A stretch of DNA of 64,000 bases from Arthrobacter silviterrae (GCF_011045165.1 NZ_JAAKZI010000014.1:37187-101186), one strand, 5' to 3'; shown: positions 37,647-48,054, counted from the first letter of the stretch. Program-made: numbers and translations. The notes: generated by a model from the sequence alone, not told the origin.

Positions 37647-37718
37647 GCCGATCCCGGGCCCACGTTGTTGGCAATCGTCACCACTGCGGACAGTTCTCCC
37701 CGGCCCGGATACCGAAAA

Positions 37719-39026
37719 TTATGCCGTCGCGGCAGCCGCAGCCTTCGCCGCTGCCGGCAGGGACGCAAAAATGCGGTTCATGGCGGCATCGTCGTGCGCG
37801 GCGGAAAGGAACCAGGCCTCGAACACGCTCGGCGGCAGGTAAATCCCGGAATCCAGCATGGAGTGGAAGAAAGGCGCGTAGCGGAACGCGTCCTGGGCCT
37901 GGGCGTCGGCGTAGTTGTGCACGCCGTTCGCAGAAGTGCCAAACGCGACTGAGAACAAGTTCCCGGCGCGCTGGATGGAGTGGTCCACGCCCTCCGCCGC
38001 CAGGGCACCGGACACGGCGGCGGACAGTTCCAGCGAGCGGGCGTCCACGGTCTCATAGACGGATGAGGTGGCCGCCCGAAGCGTGGCCACGCCGGCTGCC
38101 ATGGCCACGGGGTTCCCGGACAGGGTGCCGGCCTGGTAGACGGGGCCCAGGGGCGCCAGATAGTCCATGACGTCGGCGCGGCCGCCCAGGGCCGCCGTCG
38201 GAAGTCCGCCGCCAATGACCTTGCCGAAGGTGAACAGGTCCGGCGTCCAGCCCTCGGAGGAACCCGTCAGTCCCCAGTATCCGGCCGGGCCCACACGGAA
38301 TCCGGTCAGGACCTCGTCCAGGATCAGCAGCGCCCCGTGCTCCGTGGTGATGCGGGACAGCCCGGCATTGAAGCCCTCGGCAGGGGTCACAACGCCCATG
38401 TTGGCGGGCGCGGCCTCGGTGATGACGGCGGCGATCCGGTCACCGTGCGCGGCGAAGGCGGCCTCGACGGCGGCGAGGTCGTTGTACGGCAACACCAGCG
38501 TTTCCGCAGCCGTCGCGGCGGTGACGCCGGCGGAACCGGGCAGGGCGAGGGTGGCCAGGCCGGAGCCGGCTGCGGCCAGCAGCGAATCGAGGTGGCCGTG
38601 GTAGCAGCCGGCGAACTTGATGATGAGCTCCCGGCCCGTGAAGCCGCGGGCCAGGCGAACGGCGGTCATGGTGGCCTCCGTGCCGGTGGAGACCATGCGC
38701 AGGTGCCCCACGCCGGGCACGCGGTCCTTGACCAGCGCGGCCAGTTCGCTCTCGGCAGGGGTGGAGGCGCCAAAGCTCAGGCCGTGGTCCACGGCGGCGT
38801 GAACGGCGGCCAGCACGTCAGGGTGCGAGTGCCCCAGCAGCGCCGGCCCCCACGAGCAGACCAGGTCCACATATTCGCGGCCGTCGGCGTCGGTGATGTA
38901 CGGGCCCCTGGCATCAACCATGAATCGGGGGGTGCCGCCCACGGAGCCGAAGGCGCGCACGGGCGAGTTCACCCCGCCGGGCATGAGGGTCTTGGCGCGG
39001 TCGAAGAGTTCCTGCGAACTGGTCAT
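37719..39026 (-). CDS. hemL: Glutamate-1-semialdehyde 2,1-aminomutase
   Basis: PLP enzyme of 435 residues converting glutamate-1-semialdehyde to 5-aminolevulinate. PLP is bound by Lys269 in [14 protein letters not shown]; the [17 protein letters not shown] gate region and GHSHP are intact. Last gene of the minus-strand heme cluster, 38 bases after hemB, with AAGGACC upstream of the ATG. The C-terminus is Ala-rich. It works directly downstream of HemA, which is encoded divergently at the other end of the cluster. Confidence 0.97.
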   Translation of the reverse strand: MTSSQELFDRAKTLMPGGVNSPVRAFGSVGGTPRFMVDARGPYITDADGREYVDLVCSWGPALLGHSHPDVLAAVHAAVDHGLSFGASTPAESELAALVKDRVPGVGHLRMVSTGTEATMTAVRLARGFTGRELIIKFAGCYHGHLDSLLAAAGSGLATLALPGSAGVTAATAAETLVLPYNDLAAVEAAFAAHGDRIAAVITEAAPANMGVVTPAEGFNAGLSRITTEHGALLILDEVLTGFRVGPAGYWGLTGSSEGWTPDLFTFGKVIGGGLPTAALGGRADVMDYLAPLGPVYQAGTLSGNPVAMAAGVATLRAATSSVYETVDARSLELSAAVSGALAAEGVDHSIQRAGNLFSVAFGTSANGVHNYADAQAQDAFRYAPFFHSMLDSGIYLPPSVFEAWFLSAAHDDAAMNRIFASLPAAAKAAAAATA

Positions 39027-39064
39027 GAAAAGGTCCTTGGCGTAAAAGTGGGGAATCGGATGGG

Positions 39065-40045
39065 TCAGTTGTTGCGGAGCCAGCCGGCCAGCTCGGCCGC
39101 CCAGTATGTCAGGATCATGGTGGCGCCGGCCCGCTTGATGCTCAGCACCGATTCCTCAATGGCGGCGCGGCGGTTGATCCAGCCGTTCGCGGCGGCGGCC
39201 TCAATCATGGCGTATTCGCCCGAAATTTGGTAGGCGGCGACGGGCACGGGGCTCATGGCGGCCACGTCGGCGAGGATGTCCAGGTAGCTCATGGCGGGCT
39301 TCACCATGACAATGTCGGCGCCTTCGGCCAGGTCAAGCTCCACCTCGTGCAGGGCCTCGCGGCGGTTGCCCGGGTCCATCTGGTAGGTCCGCCGGTCGCC
39401 CTGCAGCTGGGAATCCACGGCTTCGCGGAACGGGCCGTAAAACGCGGAGGCGTACTTCGCCGCGTACGCCAGCACGGACACCGAGGTGAATCCGGCGGCA
39501 TCAAGCGCATCGCGGATCACGCCCACCTGCCCGTCCATCATGCCCGACGGCGCCACCACGTGCGCGCCAGCCGCAGCCTGTGCCACGGCCATCTTGGCGT
39601 AGATCTCCAGGGTGGCGTCATTGTCCACCGAGCCGTCGGGGGCCAGCACGCCGCAGTGGCCGTGGTCGGTGAATTCGTCCAGGCACAGGTCGCTCATGAC
39701 CACCAGGGCGTCCCCCACAGCGGCACGGACATCCCGAATGGCCCTGTTCAGCACTCCGTCCGGGTCCAGCGAGGCGGTCCCGGCGGCGTCGCGGACGGCC
39801 GGAATGCCGAAGAGCATAATGCCGCCCAGCCCCAGCTCCACGGCCTCCCGGGCTGCGGCGAGCAACGATTCGGTGGTGTGCTGCACCACGCCCGGCATGG
39901 AGGAAATGGCGCGCGGTTCGCTCAGGTCCTCGCGGATGAACACGGGCAGGATCAAATCGGCCGGGGCCAGCTGGTATTCGGAGACCAGCCGGCGCATGGC
40001 CGCGGTGGTGCGCAGCCGGCGCGGGCGGTGCTGGGGGAAGCTCAT
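39065..40045 (-). CDS. hemB: Delta-aminolevulinic acid dehydratase (porphobilinogen synthase)
   Basis: 326-residue enzyme condensing two 5-aminolevulinate to porphobilinogen. The two Schiff-base lysines are Lys197 (AYAAKYAS) and Lys249 (VMVKPAMSY). The metal-site segment is [15 protein letters not shown], with Asp replacing the middle cysteine of the three-Cys zinc form. ATGA overlap with hemD upstream. Confidence 0.97.
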   Translation of the reverse strand: MSFPQHRPRRLRTTAAMRRLVSEYQLAPADLILPVFIREDLSEPRAISSMPGVVQHTTESLLAAAREAVELGLGGIMLFGIPAVRDAAGTASLDPDGVLNRAIRDVRAAVGDALVVMSDLCLDEFTDHGHCGVLAPDGSVDNDATLEIYAKMAVAQAAAGAHVVAPSGMMDGQVGVIRDALDAAGFTSVSVLAYAAKYASAFYGPFREAVDSQLQGDRRTYQMDPGNRREALHEVELDLAEGADIVMVKPAMSYLDILADVAAMSPVPVAAYQISGEYAMIEAAAANGWINRRAAIEESVLSIKRAGATMILTYWAAELAGWLRNN

Positions 40046-40947
40046 TTCATCTCTCCTGTGGTGCTGGGGGTGGATTGCTGCACGGCCGCAGCCAGGGCGG
40101 CCACGATTCCTGCGGGCGTGGGGTGTTCGGCCGTGGCGGCAATGCGCAGGCCCAGCCTCTCGGCCTCGGCCCGCGTGGGCTGCCCGATCGCCACAACCAG
40201 GCAGGATTCCGGCAGCGGCGACAGGGTTGCTGCAACCCTGCGCGCAGCGCTTCCCGAGGCAAGCACGACGGCGTTGACCGCCCCCGCGCGCACCTCCCCT
40301 GCCGCTTCGGCCGGGGTGAGCAGGGGGTAGCTGCCGGAACCGGGTTCCGGGCGGGAATGCGCCAGCGCGGCCGTCAGCCGAAACGCCGGGTCTGCCGGGT
40401 AGTCAACGGTCCGGTACGCCGTGACTGTTTCCGGCGTCCAGCCCTTCGCTGCGAGGCCGTCAGCGAGCGTCGGCTCGGCCAGGTTGGACTGTGGCAGCAG
40501 CACCCGGGCGTTGCCGCCCCGGTCCGGGCCGCCGTCGTCCGCAGGAAAGCCGGGCCACAGGGCCACCAGCCCGGCAGCGGACTGCACGTCCACGGGCGCC
40601 AGTTCGGCGTGGATGCCCTCGGCGGCCAACACGGCAACGGACGTGGGCCCGATGGTCGCCACCCGCGTACCGGGGGGAACCAGCTCCGCCAGCACCGTCC
40701 CTTCAGCCTCACACCACTGTTTCAGGGCGCGCACCGTGGTGATGGAGCTGATGACCAGCCAGGCGTACTCGCCGGCCCGAAGGCGGTTCAGCGAGGCGCC
40801 GAGGAGGTGGTTATCTCCAACCTCAAAGTCAATGAGGGGCACCAGCACGGGCTCGGCACCGGCGGCTGCCAGGGCATCGGCCAGGGCACCGGCCCGGTCC
40901 CGGCTGCGCGTCACGGCCACGCGGAGCCCCGCGAGCTCCCCCGTCAT
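40042..40947 (-). CDS. hemD: Uroporphyrinogen-III synthase
   Basis: 301-residue enzyme that cyclises hydroxymethylbilane with inversion of ring D. Family features are [22 protein letters not shown] at the start, [36 protein letters not shown] and [13 protein letters not shown]. The ATG at 40947 overlaps the hemC TGA (ATGA), and the 3' end overlaps hemB. The segment VGDNHLL near residues 45-52 is encoded by an exact copy of an 18-base intergenic repeat core (40803-40820), in a loop where homologues vary. Confidence 0.93.
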   Translation of the reverse strand: MTGELAGLRVAVTRSRDRAGALADALAAAGAEPVLVPLIDFEVGDNHLLGASLNRLRAGEYAWLVISSITTVRALKQWCEAEGTVLAELVPPGTRVATIGPTSVAVLAAEGIHAELAPVDVQSAAGLVALWPGFPADDGGPDRGGNARVLLPQSNLAEPTLADGLAAKGWTPETVTAYRTVDYPADPAFRLTAALAHSRPEPGSGSYPLLTPAEAAGEVRAGAVNAVVLASGSAARRVAATLSPLPESCLVVAIGQPTRAEAERLGLRIAATAEHPTPAGIVAALAAAVQQSTPSTTGEMK

Positions 40948-41939
40948 TTCCCGGAGCCGGACAAATCTGCCAGGTCCGCGGCGCCGCCGGCGAGGAGTTC
41001 CTCGGCGAGGTCGATGCCCAGGAGGGTGGCGCCCACGGTGGTGAGGCCGTCGGTGGCTTTTTTCAGGCGCAGGGACCGGGTGCCGTCGAGCGAGCAGACC
41101 ACCGATTCCAAGTACAGCATGGAGCCCTTCCGCCACGCGAGCGCCCCCACGGGGGCACTGCAGCCGGCCTCCAGGCGTGCCAGGAGGGCGCGCTCGGCGG
41201 TGACAGCCAGGCGGGTGTCGTGGTCATCGACGGCAGCCAGCGCCTGGCCGAGGACGCCCGTCAAGTCCGTGTCGGCCGTGCGGCACTCCAGGGCCAGGGC
41301 GCCCTGGCCGGGTGCGGGCAGCATGACGTCGGGTTCGAGGTACTCTGTCACGGCGTCCAGCCGGCCTATGCGGGACAGTCCCGCGGCGGCAAGCACCACG
41401 GCGTCGAGGTCGCCCGTCTTCCCCGGCACCACCTCAGCCGTTGCGTTGCCGGGCAGGCCGTGAACGCGTCCCAGCCGGGTGTCCACGTTGCCGCGGATGT
41501 CCACAATGTTCAGGTCCGGCCGGGCGGCGAGCAGCTGCGCGGCGCGTCGCGGGGAGCCCGTGCCGACGGACGCACCCGCGGGCAGCTCCGCCAGCGAGAC
41601 GCCGCCGCGCGAGCACAGGGCATCGCGCGAATCGGCGCGCACCGGGATGGCGGCCAGCGCCAGGCCCGGCATGGCAGCGGTGGGCAGGTCCTTGAGGGAA
41701 TGCACGGCAACGTCCACGCCGCCATCCAGCACGGCGGCGCGGAGGGCGGCGGCAAAAACGCCGGTTCCGCCCATCTGGGACAGCGGGCCGGTCAGGACGT
41801 CGCCGTCGGTCCTGACCGGGACAATCTCCGCCTCAAAGCCGCCCACAGCCTTGAGCTGTTCGGTTATTTGCCCTGTCTGGCTGAGGGCCAGCTTGCTCCC
41901 GCGGGTTCCAATTTTCACAGTAGCCATTGTCTCAGACAT
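40944..41939 (-). CDS. hemC: Hydroxymethylbilane synthase (porphobilinogen deaminase)
   Basis: 331-residue enzyme polymerising four porphobilinogen units. The dipyrromethane cofactor cysteine is Cys260 in LEAGCSAPVGA; KIGTRGSKLALSQT, VAVHSLKDLP and GTGSPRRAAQL are the other hallmark segments. The start is taken as ATG 41939, which overlaps the hemH stop by eight bases; ATG 41927 (MATVKIGTRGS) is an equally possible shorter start. No strong ribosome site for either, consistent with coupled translation. Confidence 0.96.
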   Translation of the reverse strand: MSETMATVKIGTRGSKLALSQTGQITEQLKAVGGFEAEIVPVRTDGDVLTGPLSQMGGTGVFAAALRAAVLDGGVDVAVHSLKDLPTAAMPGLALAAIPVRADSRDALCSRGGVSLAELPAGASVGTGSPRRAAQLLAARPDLNIVDIRGNVDTRLGRVHGLPGNATAEVVPGKTGDLDAVVLAAAGLSRIGRLDAVTEYLEPDVMLPAPGQGALALECRTADTDLTGVLGQALAAVDDHDTRLAVTAERALLARLEAGCSAPVGALAWRKGSMLYLESVVCSLDGTRSLRLKKATDGLTTVGATLLGIDLAEELLAGGAADLADLSGSGK

Positions 41940-43179
41940 GCGTGGCGGAGCCGCCCCGGGCCAGCGCACCCTCGGATAGTGCAGCCACTCCGGGTGCCAG
42001 GCCCACGGTGCTGCCGTGTTCGGCGATGGCGGGCTTCTCACCGCGGAAGTTGCGGGAGTCCCCGGCCGGGGCAATGTCGTACCAGGGGCCCAGGTCCGTC
42101 ATGGCGGGGCGGTCGGCGATGTGGTTCGCCACGGTACGTTCGCAGACCAGGTCCACCAGGCCGGAGACAAACAGCGGGTGCGTGCCGGGGGTCGGTGCGC
42201 GGTCAAAGGCCAGGCCCAGTTCAGCGCACGTTTCCGCGGCCTCCGTGTCCAGGTCCCAGACAACTTCCATGTGGTCGCTGACAAAGCCCAGCGGCACCAC
42301 CACGATGCCCTTGGTGCCGGCAGCCGCCAGGTCCGCGATTGCGTCGTTGATGTCCGGTTCCAGCCACGGCACGTGCGGGGCGCCGGAGCGGGACTGGTAC
42401 ACCAGGGACCAGTCGGCGCCCTCAACGGCAGCAGGCTCGACGGCGGCCATCACGGTCCGTGCCACGGCCAGGTGCTGGGCCACGTAGGCGGAACCGCCCT
42501 CAAAGGTGCGCGGTTCGTCGTCGGAGCGGCCGGCGGCCTCGGCGTCCCGGGTGGGGATGGAGTGGGTGGAGAACAGCACGTGGACCGGCGCCTCGGGCGT
42601 GCCGGCGGCGGCCAGTTCGGCACGGACCTTCGCCAGCGAGACGGCGGTGCCCTCAAGGAACGGCCTGACGAAGCCGGGGTGGTCAAAGTACTGGCGCACC
42701 TTGTCAACTGCCAGCTTGCCGTCCAGGCCGGTGGAGGCCAGCGCCATGCCGATGTCCTCGCGGTACTGCCGGTCGGAGGAATAGCAGGAGTAGGCGCTGG
42801 TGGTGACCATCAGGAGGCGGCGGTGTCCGGCGTCGTATGCTTCCTGCAGCACAGCGGGAATGTATGGGTCCCAGTTGCGGTTGCCCCACAGCACCGGCAG
42901 CTTGATGGAGCGGGCGGCCAGCTCGGCTTCCAGGGCAGCCTTCAGGGCGCGGTTCTGGGCGTTGATGGGGCTGATGCCGCCGTTGGCGCGGTAGTGGTGG
43001 CTGACCTCTTCGAGGCGCTCGTCCGGGATGCCGCGCCCGCGCGTGACGTTGCGCAGGAACGGGATTACGTCATCCTGGCCCTCGGGCCCGCCAAAGGAGG
43101 CCAGCAGGATCGCGTCGTACTCGGCGGGGGCCGCACGCAGCAGCGCCGCGTCCAGCCCGGCGTGGGGGGCTGCGGTCAT
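41932..43179 (-). CDS. hemH: Coproporphyrin III ferrochelatase
   Basis: 415-residue ferrochelatase (CpfC in the coproporphyrin-dependent pathway) inserting Fe2+ into coproporphyrin III. Characteristic segments are YDAILLASFGGPEGQDDVIPFLRNV, SAYSCYSSDRQYREDI, VLFSTHSIPTRDAEAAG and the catalytic-type VVVPLGFVSDHMEVVWDLD. ATG 43179 overlaps the hemQ TGA (ATGA). With HemY and HemQ encoded next to it, the substrate is inferred to be coproporphyrin rather than protoporphyrin. Confidence 0.95.
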   Translation of the reverse strand: MTAAPHAGLDAALLRAAPAEYDAILLASFGGPEGQDDVIPFLRNVTRGRGIPDERLEEVSHHYRANGGISPINAQNRALKAALEAELAARSIKLPVLWGNRNWDPYIPAVLQEAYDAGHRRLLMVTTSAYSCYSSDRQYREDIGMALASTGLDGKLAVDKVRQYFDHPGFVRPFLEGTAVSLAKVRAELAAAGTPEAPVHVLFSTHSIPTRDAEAAGRSDDEPRTFEGGSAYVAQHLAVARTVMAAVEPAAVEGADWSLVYQSRSGAPHVPWLEPDINDAIADLAAAGTKGIVVVPLGFVSDHMEVVWDLDTEAAETCAELGLAFDRAPTPGTHPLFVSGLVDLVCERTVANHIADRPAMTDLGPWYDIAPAGDSRNFRGEKPAIAEHGSTVGLAPGVAALSEGALARGGSATHV

Positions 43180-43886
43180 CGGAGGACCTCTGCAACCTCG
43201 GCTGCGCTGATCCGGCGCCCGGTGTAGAAGGGGATCTCGTCGCGCACGTGCAGGCGGGCGTCGGTGCTGCGCAGGTGGCGCATCATGTCCACCAGGTCGG
43301 TCAGCTCGTCGGATTCCAGGCCCAGCAGCCACTCCCAGTCCCCCAGCGCAAACGCGGCCACCGTGTTGGAGAGGACTTGCGGGAAGTCGCGGCCCAGGAC
43401 GCCGTGGTCGCGGAGCATCCGGCTGCGGTCCTCGGCGGGCAGGATGTACCAGTCATAGGAACGCACGAACGGGTACACGCACACCCAGCCCTTGGGCTCC
43501 TTGGTGCCCATGTACGCGGGGGCGTGGCTCTTGGCGAACTCGGCTTCACGGTGCACGCCCATGGCGGACCAGGCGATTTCGGTGGCGGAGAACAGTTCCG
43601 TGCGGCGGATGTCGCGCACGGCCTTTTGCAGGGCTTCGGGCTGGGCGCCCACCAGCCACACCATGATGTCGGCGTCGCTGCGCATGGCGGAGACATCGTA
43701 GGCTCCGCGCAGGGTGATGTTCCGGGCCGCGAAAGTGGAGGCCAGCTCCTCGAAGGCCGCTGCGGCGCCTTCGCCGCCGGTGTAGGTGCCGGTGCGCTTG
43801 AACACGGTCCACAAGGTGTACGGCGTGGCCTGCGCAGCGTCGGGCTCGGAAGTTTTGGTGACAGATTCGGCAGAAGTGTGGCTCAT
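43176..43886 (-). CDS. hemQ: Coproheme decarboxylase (HemQ/ChdC)
   Basis: 236-residue chlorite-dismutase-fold enzyme that makes heme b by decarboxylating coproheme. Tyr138 in CVYPFVRSYDWY and His161 in MLRDHGVLGRDF match the catalytic tyrosine and proximal histidine of Firmicute HemQ. ATG 43886 gives the N-terminus MSHTSAESVTK; the frame is open upstream but without family similarity. Its presence fixes the pathway as coproporphyrin-dependent. It overlaps hemH by ATGA. Confidence 0.95.
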   Translation of the reverse strand: MSHTSAESVTKTSEPDAAQATPYTLWTVFKRTGTYTGGEGAAAAFEELASTFAARNITLRGAYDVSAMRSDADIMVWLVGAQPEALQKAVRDIRRTELFSATEIAWSAMGVHREAEFAKSHAPAYMGTKEPKGWVCVYPFVRSYDWYILPAEDRSRMLRDHGVLGRDFPQVLSNTVAAFALGDWEWLLGLESDELTDLVDMMRHLRSTDARLHVRDEIPFYTGRRISAAEVAEVLR

Positions 43887-43960
43887 GGGTTCCAGTGTGC
43901 ACCCTGGGGGACGCAAACAGGAAACCCAGCTTCTCTACATGACGTAGAAAGTGGCGAACG

Positions 43961-45457
43961 TCACTCCGTGGCGGCGTCCACCAGGGCCCGGACCTGCCGG
44001 CGCGTGCCGGCCACCACGGCGGCCAGCCCGTTCCCGGACATCCAGCCGCCCGCCAGCACCAGCCCTGGCTGCTGCTGCGCCAGCGCATGGATCTGCGCCA
44101 CCCGGCCCTGATGCCCGACGGCGGCAAACGGCAGTGCGCCCCTCCAGCGGACAATGTCGGAGCCCAGGACGTCGGCGTCGGTGATGGGCACGCCCAGCAA
44201 GGTGCTGGCGTCTGCGAGCGCCGTGGCGGTCAGCGCCGCACCGTCCACGGGCCGCGCGGTCAGGCGGACGGCATCGGCCGCCGCCACCCCGGACCGCCCG
44301 TAGGAGAGCCGCAGCACGTGGGTGCCGGGCCCGGTGGAATCGGCCAGCCAGTCCCATTTGGCCGTTGCGTGGGTCAGCGCCTTGGCGGAGATGCCCTCCA
44401 CCTGCGGCGCCACGAGGATGCCCGTGCCGCGGGGCTTGGAGTCCAGCTCCGGCACGTCCACCACCAGCGTGACCAGGCGGATGTCCGGCCCCGGGGCGGG
44501 GGCAAAGGGCAGCAGTTCCGGCACCTCGGCGGCGAGCAGCTTGACGGCCGTGGGGCCGTCGGTGGCCACCACCAGCACGTCCACGGACTCTGAGCCGCTG
44601 TCCCGGCCCGCCTCCCAGTCCACGGTCCAGGGGACGGGGGCGCCGGCGTCGTGCCTGGACTTGGCAGGCCGGCTGATGCGTGTCACGGCGTGGCCGGAAT
44701 GCAGCGCTACACCGTTGGCCCGGAGCCTTTCCACCAGGGCGGCCACCAGGGTGTGCATGCCGCCGTCGAGCCCGCCCACGGCGGAGCCGGGCTTGGAACC
44801 GGAGGCCCGCAGGGCTGCGACGGCGGCTGCCAGTGAGCCGTGCTCGCGGATGCCGGCGCGCAGGCCCGGCGCCACCATGTCCACGTCCAGGACTTCCGGA
44901 TCGGCGGAGTGCACGCCGCCCACCACGGGCGCCACCAGGCGTTCCAGCACGCGACGGCCCATGCGGGCCCGGACCAGCTCCGCCACGCTCAAGACGGCCT
45001 CGGTGGTGCCCACGCTGGCGGACATTTTGGCGTCAAGGGTGGCCCGCAGGATCCCGGAGGCGCCCAGGGCCGCCCGCACCTCGGGTGCATGCAGGTCCGA
45101 CGGGATGCCCAGGATGCCGGTGCGGGGCAGAGGCACCGGGCCGTCCGGCAGCCACACCCAGGCGCCGGCGGGGTCCGGGGTGACGATCTTCCCGGCCAGC
45201 CCCAGCTCTTCGGCCAGCTCGGCCACGGCTGTGCTGCGCGTGGCGAACGATTCAGCCCCGCTGTCCAGCTCCACCCCGGCCACCTCGTGGACCCCCACGC
45301 ACCCGCCCCAGGAGGCTGCGGCGTCGTATACGCCCACCTGCCAGCCGGCCGCCTGCAGGTCCAGGGCCGCCAGGAGTCCTGAGATCCCCCCGCCCACCAC
45401 GGCAGCTCGGCGGGGCGCGGTGCTATGCAGCGCCGGGGTGTGCTGGTGTTCGGGCAT
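43961..45457 (-). CDS. hemY: Coproporphyrinogen III oxidase (HemY/CgoX type)
   Basis: 498-residue FAD enzyme oxidising coproporphyrinogen III to coproporphyrin III. The dinucleotide-binding motif is AAVVGGGISGLLAALDLQAAGW, followed by LDSGAESFATRS. VAPVVGGVHSADP and the C-terminal LVLAGGWMSGNGLAAVVAGTR complete the FAD pocket. AAGGAGG lies four bases before the ATG. It is 22 bases after hemE and 74 bases before hemQ. Confidence 0.95.
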   Translation of the reverse strand: MPEHQHTPALHSTAPRRAAVVGGGISGLLAALDLQAAGWQVGVYDAAASWGGCVGVHEVAGVELDSGAESFATRSTAVAELAEELGLAGKIVTPDPAGAWVWLPDGPVPLPRTGILGIPSDLHAPEVRAALGASGILRATLDAKMSASVGTTEAVLSVAELVRARMGRRVLERLVAPVVGGVHSADPEVLDVDMVAPGLRAGIREHGSLAAAVAALRASGSKPGSAVGGLDGGMHTLVAALVERLRANGVALHSGHAVTRISRPAKSRHDAGAPVPWTVDWEAGRDSGSESVDVLVVATDGPTAVKLLAAEVPELLPFAPAPGPDIRLVTLVVDVPELDSKPRGTGILVAPQVEGISAKALTHATAKWDWLADSTGPGTHVLRLSYGRSGVAAADAVRLTARPVDGAALTATALADASTLLGVPITDADVLGSDIVRWRGALPFAAVGHQGRVAQIHALAQQQPGLVLAGGWMSGNGLAAVVAGTRRQVRALVDAATE

Positions 45458-45479
45458 GGGGCCTCCTTGCGGGCTCGTG

Positions 45480-46541
45480 TTACGGCTCGATCGAGTGAAT
45501 CAGTTCAACCACGCGGGTCAGCACGGCCGGGTCCGTCTCGGGCGGCACGCCGTGGCCCAGGTTCACCACGTGGCCGGGCGCTGCGGAACCTGCCGCCACC
45601 ACCTCGCGGACATGGGCCTCCAGCACCGGCCACGGGGCGCTGAGCAGGGCCGGGTCGATGTTGCCCTGCAGCGGCACGGTGCCGCCCAGCCGGCGGTTGG
45701 CCTCGTCCAGCGGCAGCCGGTAGTCCACGCCCATGACGTCCACGCCGACGTCGTGCATGGCCCCGAGCAGCTCGGAGGTGCCGGTGCCGAAGTGGATCAG
45801 CGGCACGCCCGTCCCGCGGACATGGTCCAGTGCCCGGGACGACGCCGGGGCCACATGTTTGGTGTAGTCGGCCAGGCCCAGCGACCCCGCCCAGGAGTCG
45901 AAGAGCTGGCCCGCGCTGGCACCGGCCTCGATCTGGGCACGCAGGAACTTGCCGGAGGCGTCGGCAGCCCAGTCCATGAGCCCCTTCCAGACGTCGGGGT
46001 CGGCGTGCATCATGGTGCGCGGGCCCAGGTGGTCGCGGGTGGGGCGGCCCTCCACCATGTACGCGGCAACGGTGAAAGGTGCGCCGGCAAAGCCGATGAG
46101 CGGGGTGCTGCCCAGTTCGGCCACGGTCAGGGCCACGGCCTCGCGGATGGGGTCCAGGGATTCGTCCGTCAGTTCCGGCAGGGCGGCCACGTCGGCGGCC
46201 GTGCGCACCGGGTGGTCCAAAACGGGGCCCACGCCGGGGACAATGTCCACGCCCACGCCGGCCAGCTTGAGCGGGATGACTATGTCGGAGAAGAAAATGG
46301 CGGCGTCGGTGTCATGGCGGCGCACGGGCTGCAGGGTGATCTCCGAGGCCATTTCGGGCTTGAGGCATGATTCCAGCATGGTGGTGCCCACGCGCAGCTC
46401 GCGGTATTCGGGCAGTGAGCGGCCGGCCTGGCGCATGAACCAGACGGGGCGCCGGCTCGGCGTGCCGCCGCGGTAGGCGGTGATCAGGGGCGAATCGGAG
46501 GTGCGGCCGTCCATGAGCGGATGGTTTGGGCTCAGTGTCAT
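45480..46541 (-). CDS. hemE: Uroporphyrinogen decarboxylase
   Basis: 353-residue enzyme removing four acetate carboxyls from uroporphyrinogen III. The N-terminal signature PVWFMRQAGRSLPEYREL and the second signature IGFAGAPFTVAAYMVEG are intact, and the catalytic aspartate is in IFFSDIVIPL. First gene of the minus-strand heme operon and divergent from hemA across 173 bases. Confidence 0.97.
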   Translation of the reverse strand: MTLSPNHPLMDGRTSDSPLITAYRGGTPSRRPVWFMRQAGRSLPEYRELRVGTTMLESCLKPEMASEITLQPVRRHDTDAAIFFSDIVIPLKLAGVGVDIVPGVGPVLDHPVRTAADVAALPELTDESLDPIREAVALTVAELGSTPLIGFAGAPFTVAAYMVEGRPTRDHLGPRTMMHADPDVWKGLMDWAADASGKFLRAQIEAGASAGQLFDSWAGSLGLADYTKHVAPASSRALDHVRGTGVPLIHFGTGTSELLGAMHDVGVDVMGVDYRLPLDEANRRLGGTVPLQGNIDPALLSAPWPVLEAHVREVVAAGSAAPGHVVNLGHGVPPETDPAVLTRVVELIHSIEP

Positions 46542-46652
46542 GGCACCACCATACAGAGGGAAACCGGGAGGCGTTTGTGCACAACTTGTCCGCCCGGGGC
46601 CGCATTCAGGGGCGGAACGGCCGCAGCCGGGTAAGGAGCATCACAGCCCTTT

Positions 46653-46670
46653 GGTGACAAATTAGGTCAT
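46653..46670. promoter_or_regulatory. Candidate operator between hemE and hemA
   Basis: GGTGAC-N7-GTCATC is an inverted repeat with one mismatch in the 6-base arms, within the 173-base divergent region. A TACGAT box at about 46700 lies ten bases before the hemA GTG, compatible with a very short leader. The binding protein is unknown. Confidence 0.3.
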
Positions 46671-46714
46671 CCTGTCCATAAACTCACATGTAAAGGGTCT
46701 ACGATATTGGAATT

Positions 46715-48040
46715 GTGGTCCTTTTCTCTCTCGTAGCCTCGCACTCCAACATTGACTTGGAAACCGTTGCCCGCCTCAGCGCAGGTGCTGCGGCGGTCAG
46801 TGCTGAGGTGGTGTCGGGAAACAATGCCGTGGCCGGGCTGGTCACGCTCGCCACTTGCAACCGCTACGAACTGTATGCGCAGGCCCGCAGCGCCGAGGAG
46901 GTTGAGGACGCCCGCCAGAGCATCGTGGCCGCCGTCAGCGCCCACTCCGGGCTGGCCGAACACCAGGTTGCCGAAGCGCTCGCCACCCAGGAGGGCCCCG
47001 CCGTTCCGCGCCACCTGTTCGCCGTGAGCACCGGCCTGGATTCCGCCGTCGTGGGAGAGCGTGAAATTGCCGGCCAAGTGCGCCGGGCCCTCAGCACGGC
47101 CCAGGACGCCGGGGTGAGCACGCCCGCCCTGGTCCGCCTGTTCCAGGCCGCCTCGAAGACCGCGAAGGAAGTCGGCGCCCAGACGGCGTTGGGTCGCCGC
47201 GGCATGTCCATTGTCTCGGTGGCCCTGGAACTGGCGGCCGACCTCCAGGACGTCCGCTCGCTGGCCGGCAAGACTGCGGTCCTCTTTGGCACCGGTGCCT
47301 ACGCAGGGGCTGCCATGGCCCAGCTGGCCCAGCGGGGCTGCACTGACATTCGCGTATATTCCATCTCCGGCCGGGCGGAAACGTTCACCGCCTCACGCGG
47401 CGGCACGGCGCTGAGCGAGGAGACCTTGCCGGGCGCGCTGGCCGAGGCGCACCTGCTGGTGGGCTGCAGCGGCTCCGAGCAGCAGCTCGCGGCTGCGGAC
47501 CTGGCCGGGTTGCGCCCCGGCGGATCGGCCCAGCTGACCGCGATAGACCTGGCTCTCTCCCACGATTTTGCCCCCGACGTGGCGGACCTGCCGGGCGTTG
47601 ACCTGCTGACCCTGGAGACCGTCCGCCAGGCCGCCCCGGCGGAGCAACAGGAAACCCTGTCCGAGGCCGCCGCCCTGGTGGCCAGCGCCGCGGAAAGCTT
47701 CGAGCAGGCCCAAAATGCACGGTCCCTGGACCACGCCATCGTGGCCCTGCGCCGCCACACCATGGCCGTGCTGGATGACGAAATTGCCAAGATCCGCCAG
47801 CAGCACGGCTGCACCGCGGCCACGGCCGAGGTGGAGTTCGCCATGCGACGCATGGTCAAGCAGCTCCTCCATGTGCCCACGGTGCGGGCGAAGGAGCTGG
47901 CGGCGGCAGGGGACGCCGAAAGCTACCTGTCGGCGCTGGACGCGCTCTATGGCTTGAAGGTCGAGCCGGCCGGACTCCAGGCTGCCGCGGAGGAAAAGCT
48001 CGCCATGACGCACGACGGCGGCGAGTCGGCCAGCGCCTGA
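46715..48040 (+). CDS. hemA: Glutamyl-tRNA reductase
   Basis: 441-residue enzyme reducing glutamyl-tRNA to glutamate-1-semialdehyde, the committed step of the C5 heme route. The catalytic cysteine is Cys48 in [26 protein letters not shown] and the Rossmann element [18 protein letters not shown] follow, then a C-terminal dimerisation helix ([25 protein letters not shown]). The GTG start at 46715 has only GGA nearby. It is divergent from hemE and is followed by a kilobase of non-coding repeats. Confidence 0.96.
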   Translation: MVLFSLVASHSNIDLETVARLSAGAAAVSAEVVSGNNAVAGLVTLATCNRYELYAQARSAEEVEDARQSIVAAVSAHSGLAEHQVAEALATQEGPAVPRHLFAVSTGLDSAVVGEREIAGQVRRALSTAQDAGVSTPALVRLFQAASKTAKEVGAQTALGRRGMSIVSVALELAADLQDVRSLAGKTAVLFGTGAYAGAAMAQLAQRGCTDIRVYSISGRAETFTASRGGTALSEETLPGALAEAHLLVGCSGSEQQLAAADLAGLRPGGSAQLTAIDLALSHDFAPDVADLPGVDLLTLETVRQAAPAEQQETLSEAAALVASAAESFEQAQNARSLDHAIVALRRHTMAVLDDEIAKIRQQHGCTAATAEVEFAMRRMVKQLLHVPTVRAKELAAAGDAESYLSALDALYGLKVEPAGLQAAAEEKLAMTHDGGESASA

Positions 48041-48054
48041 CGCAGCCTCGCTTG

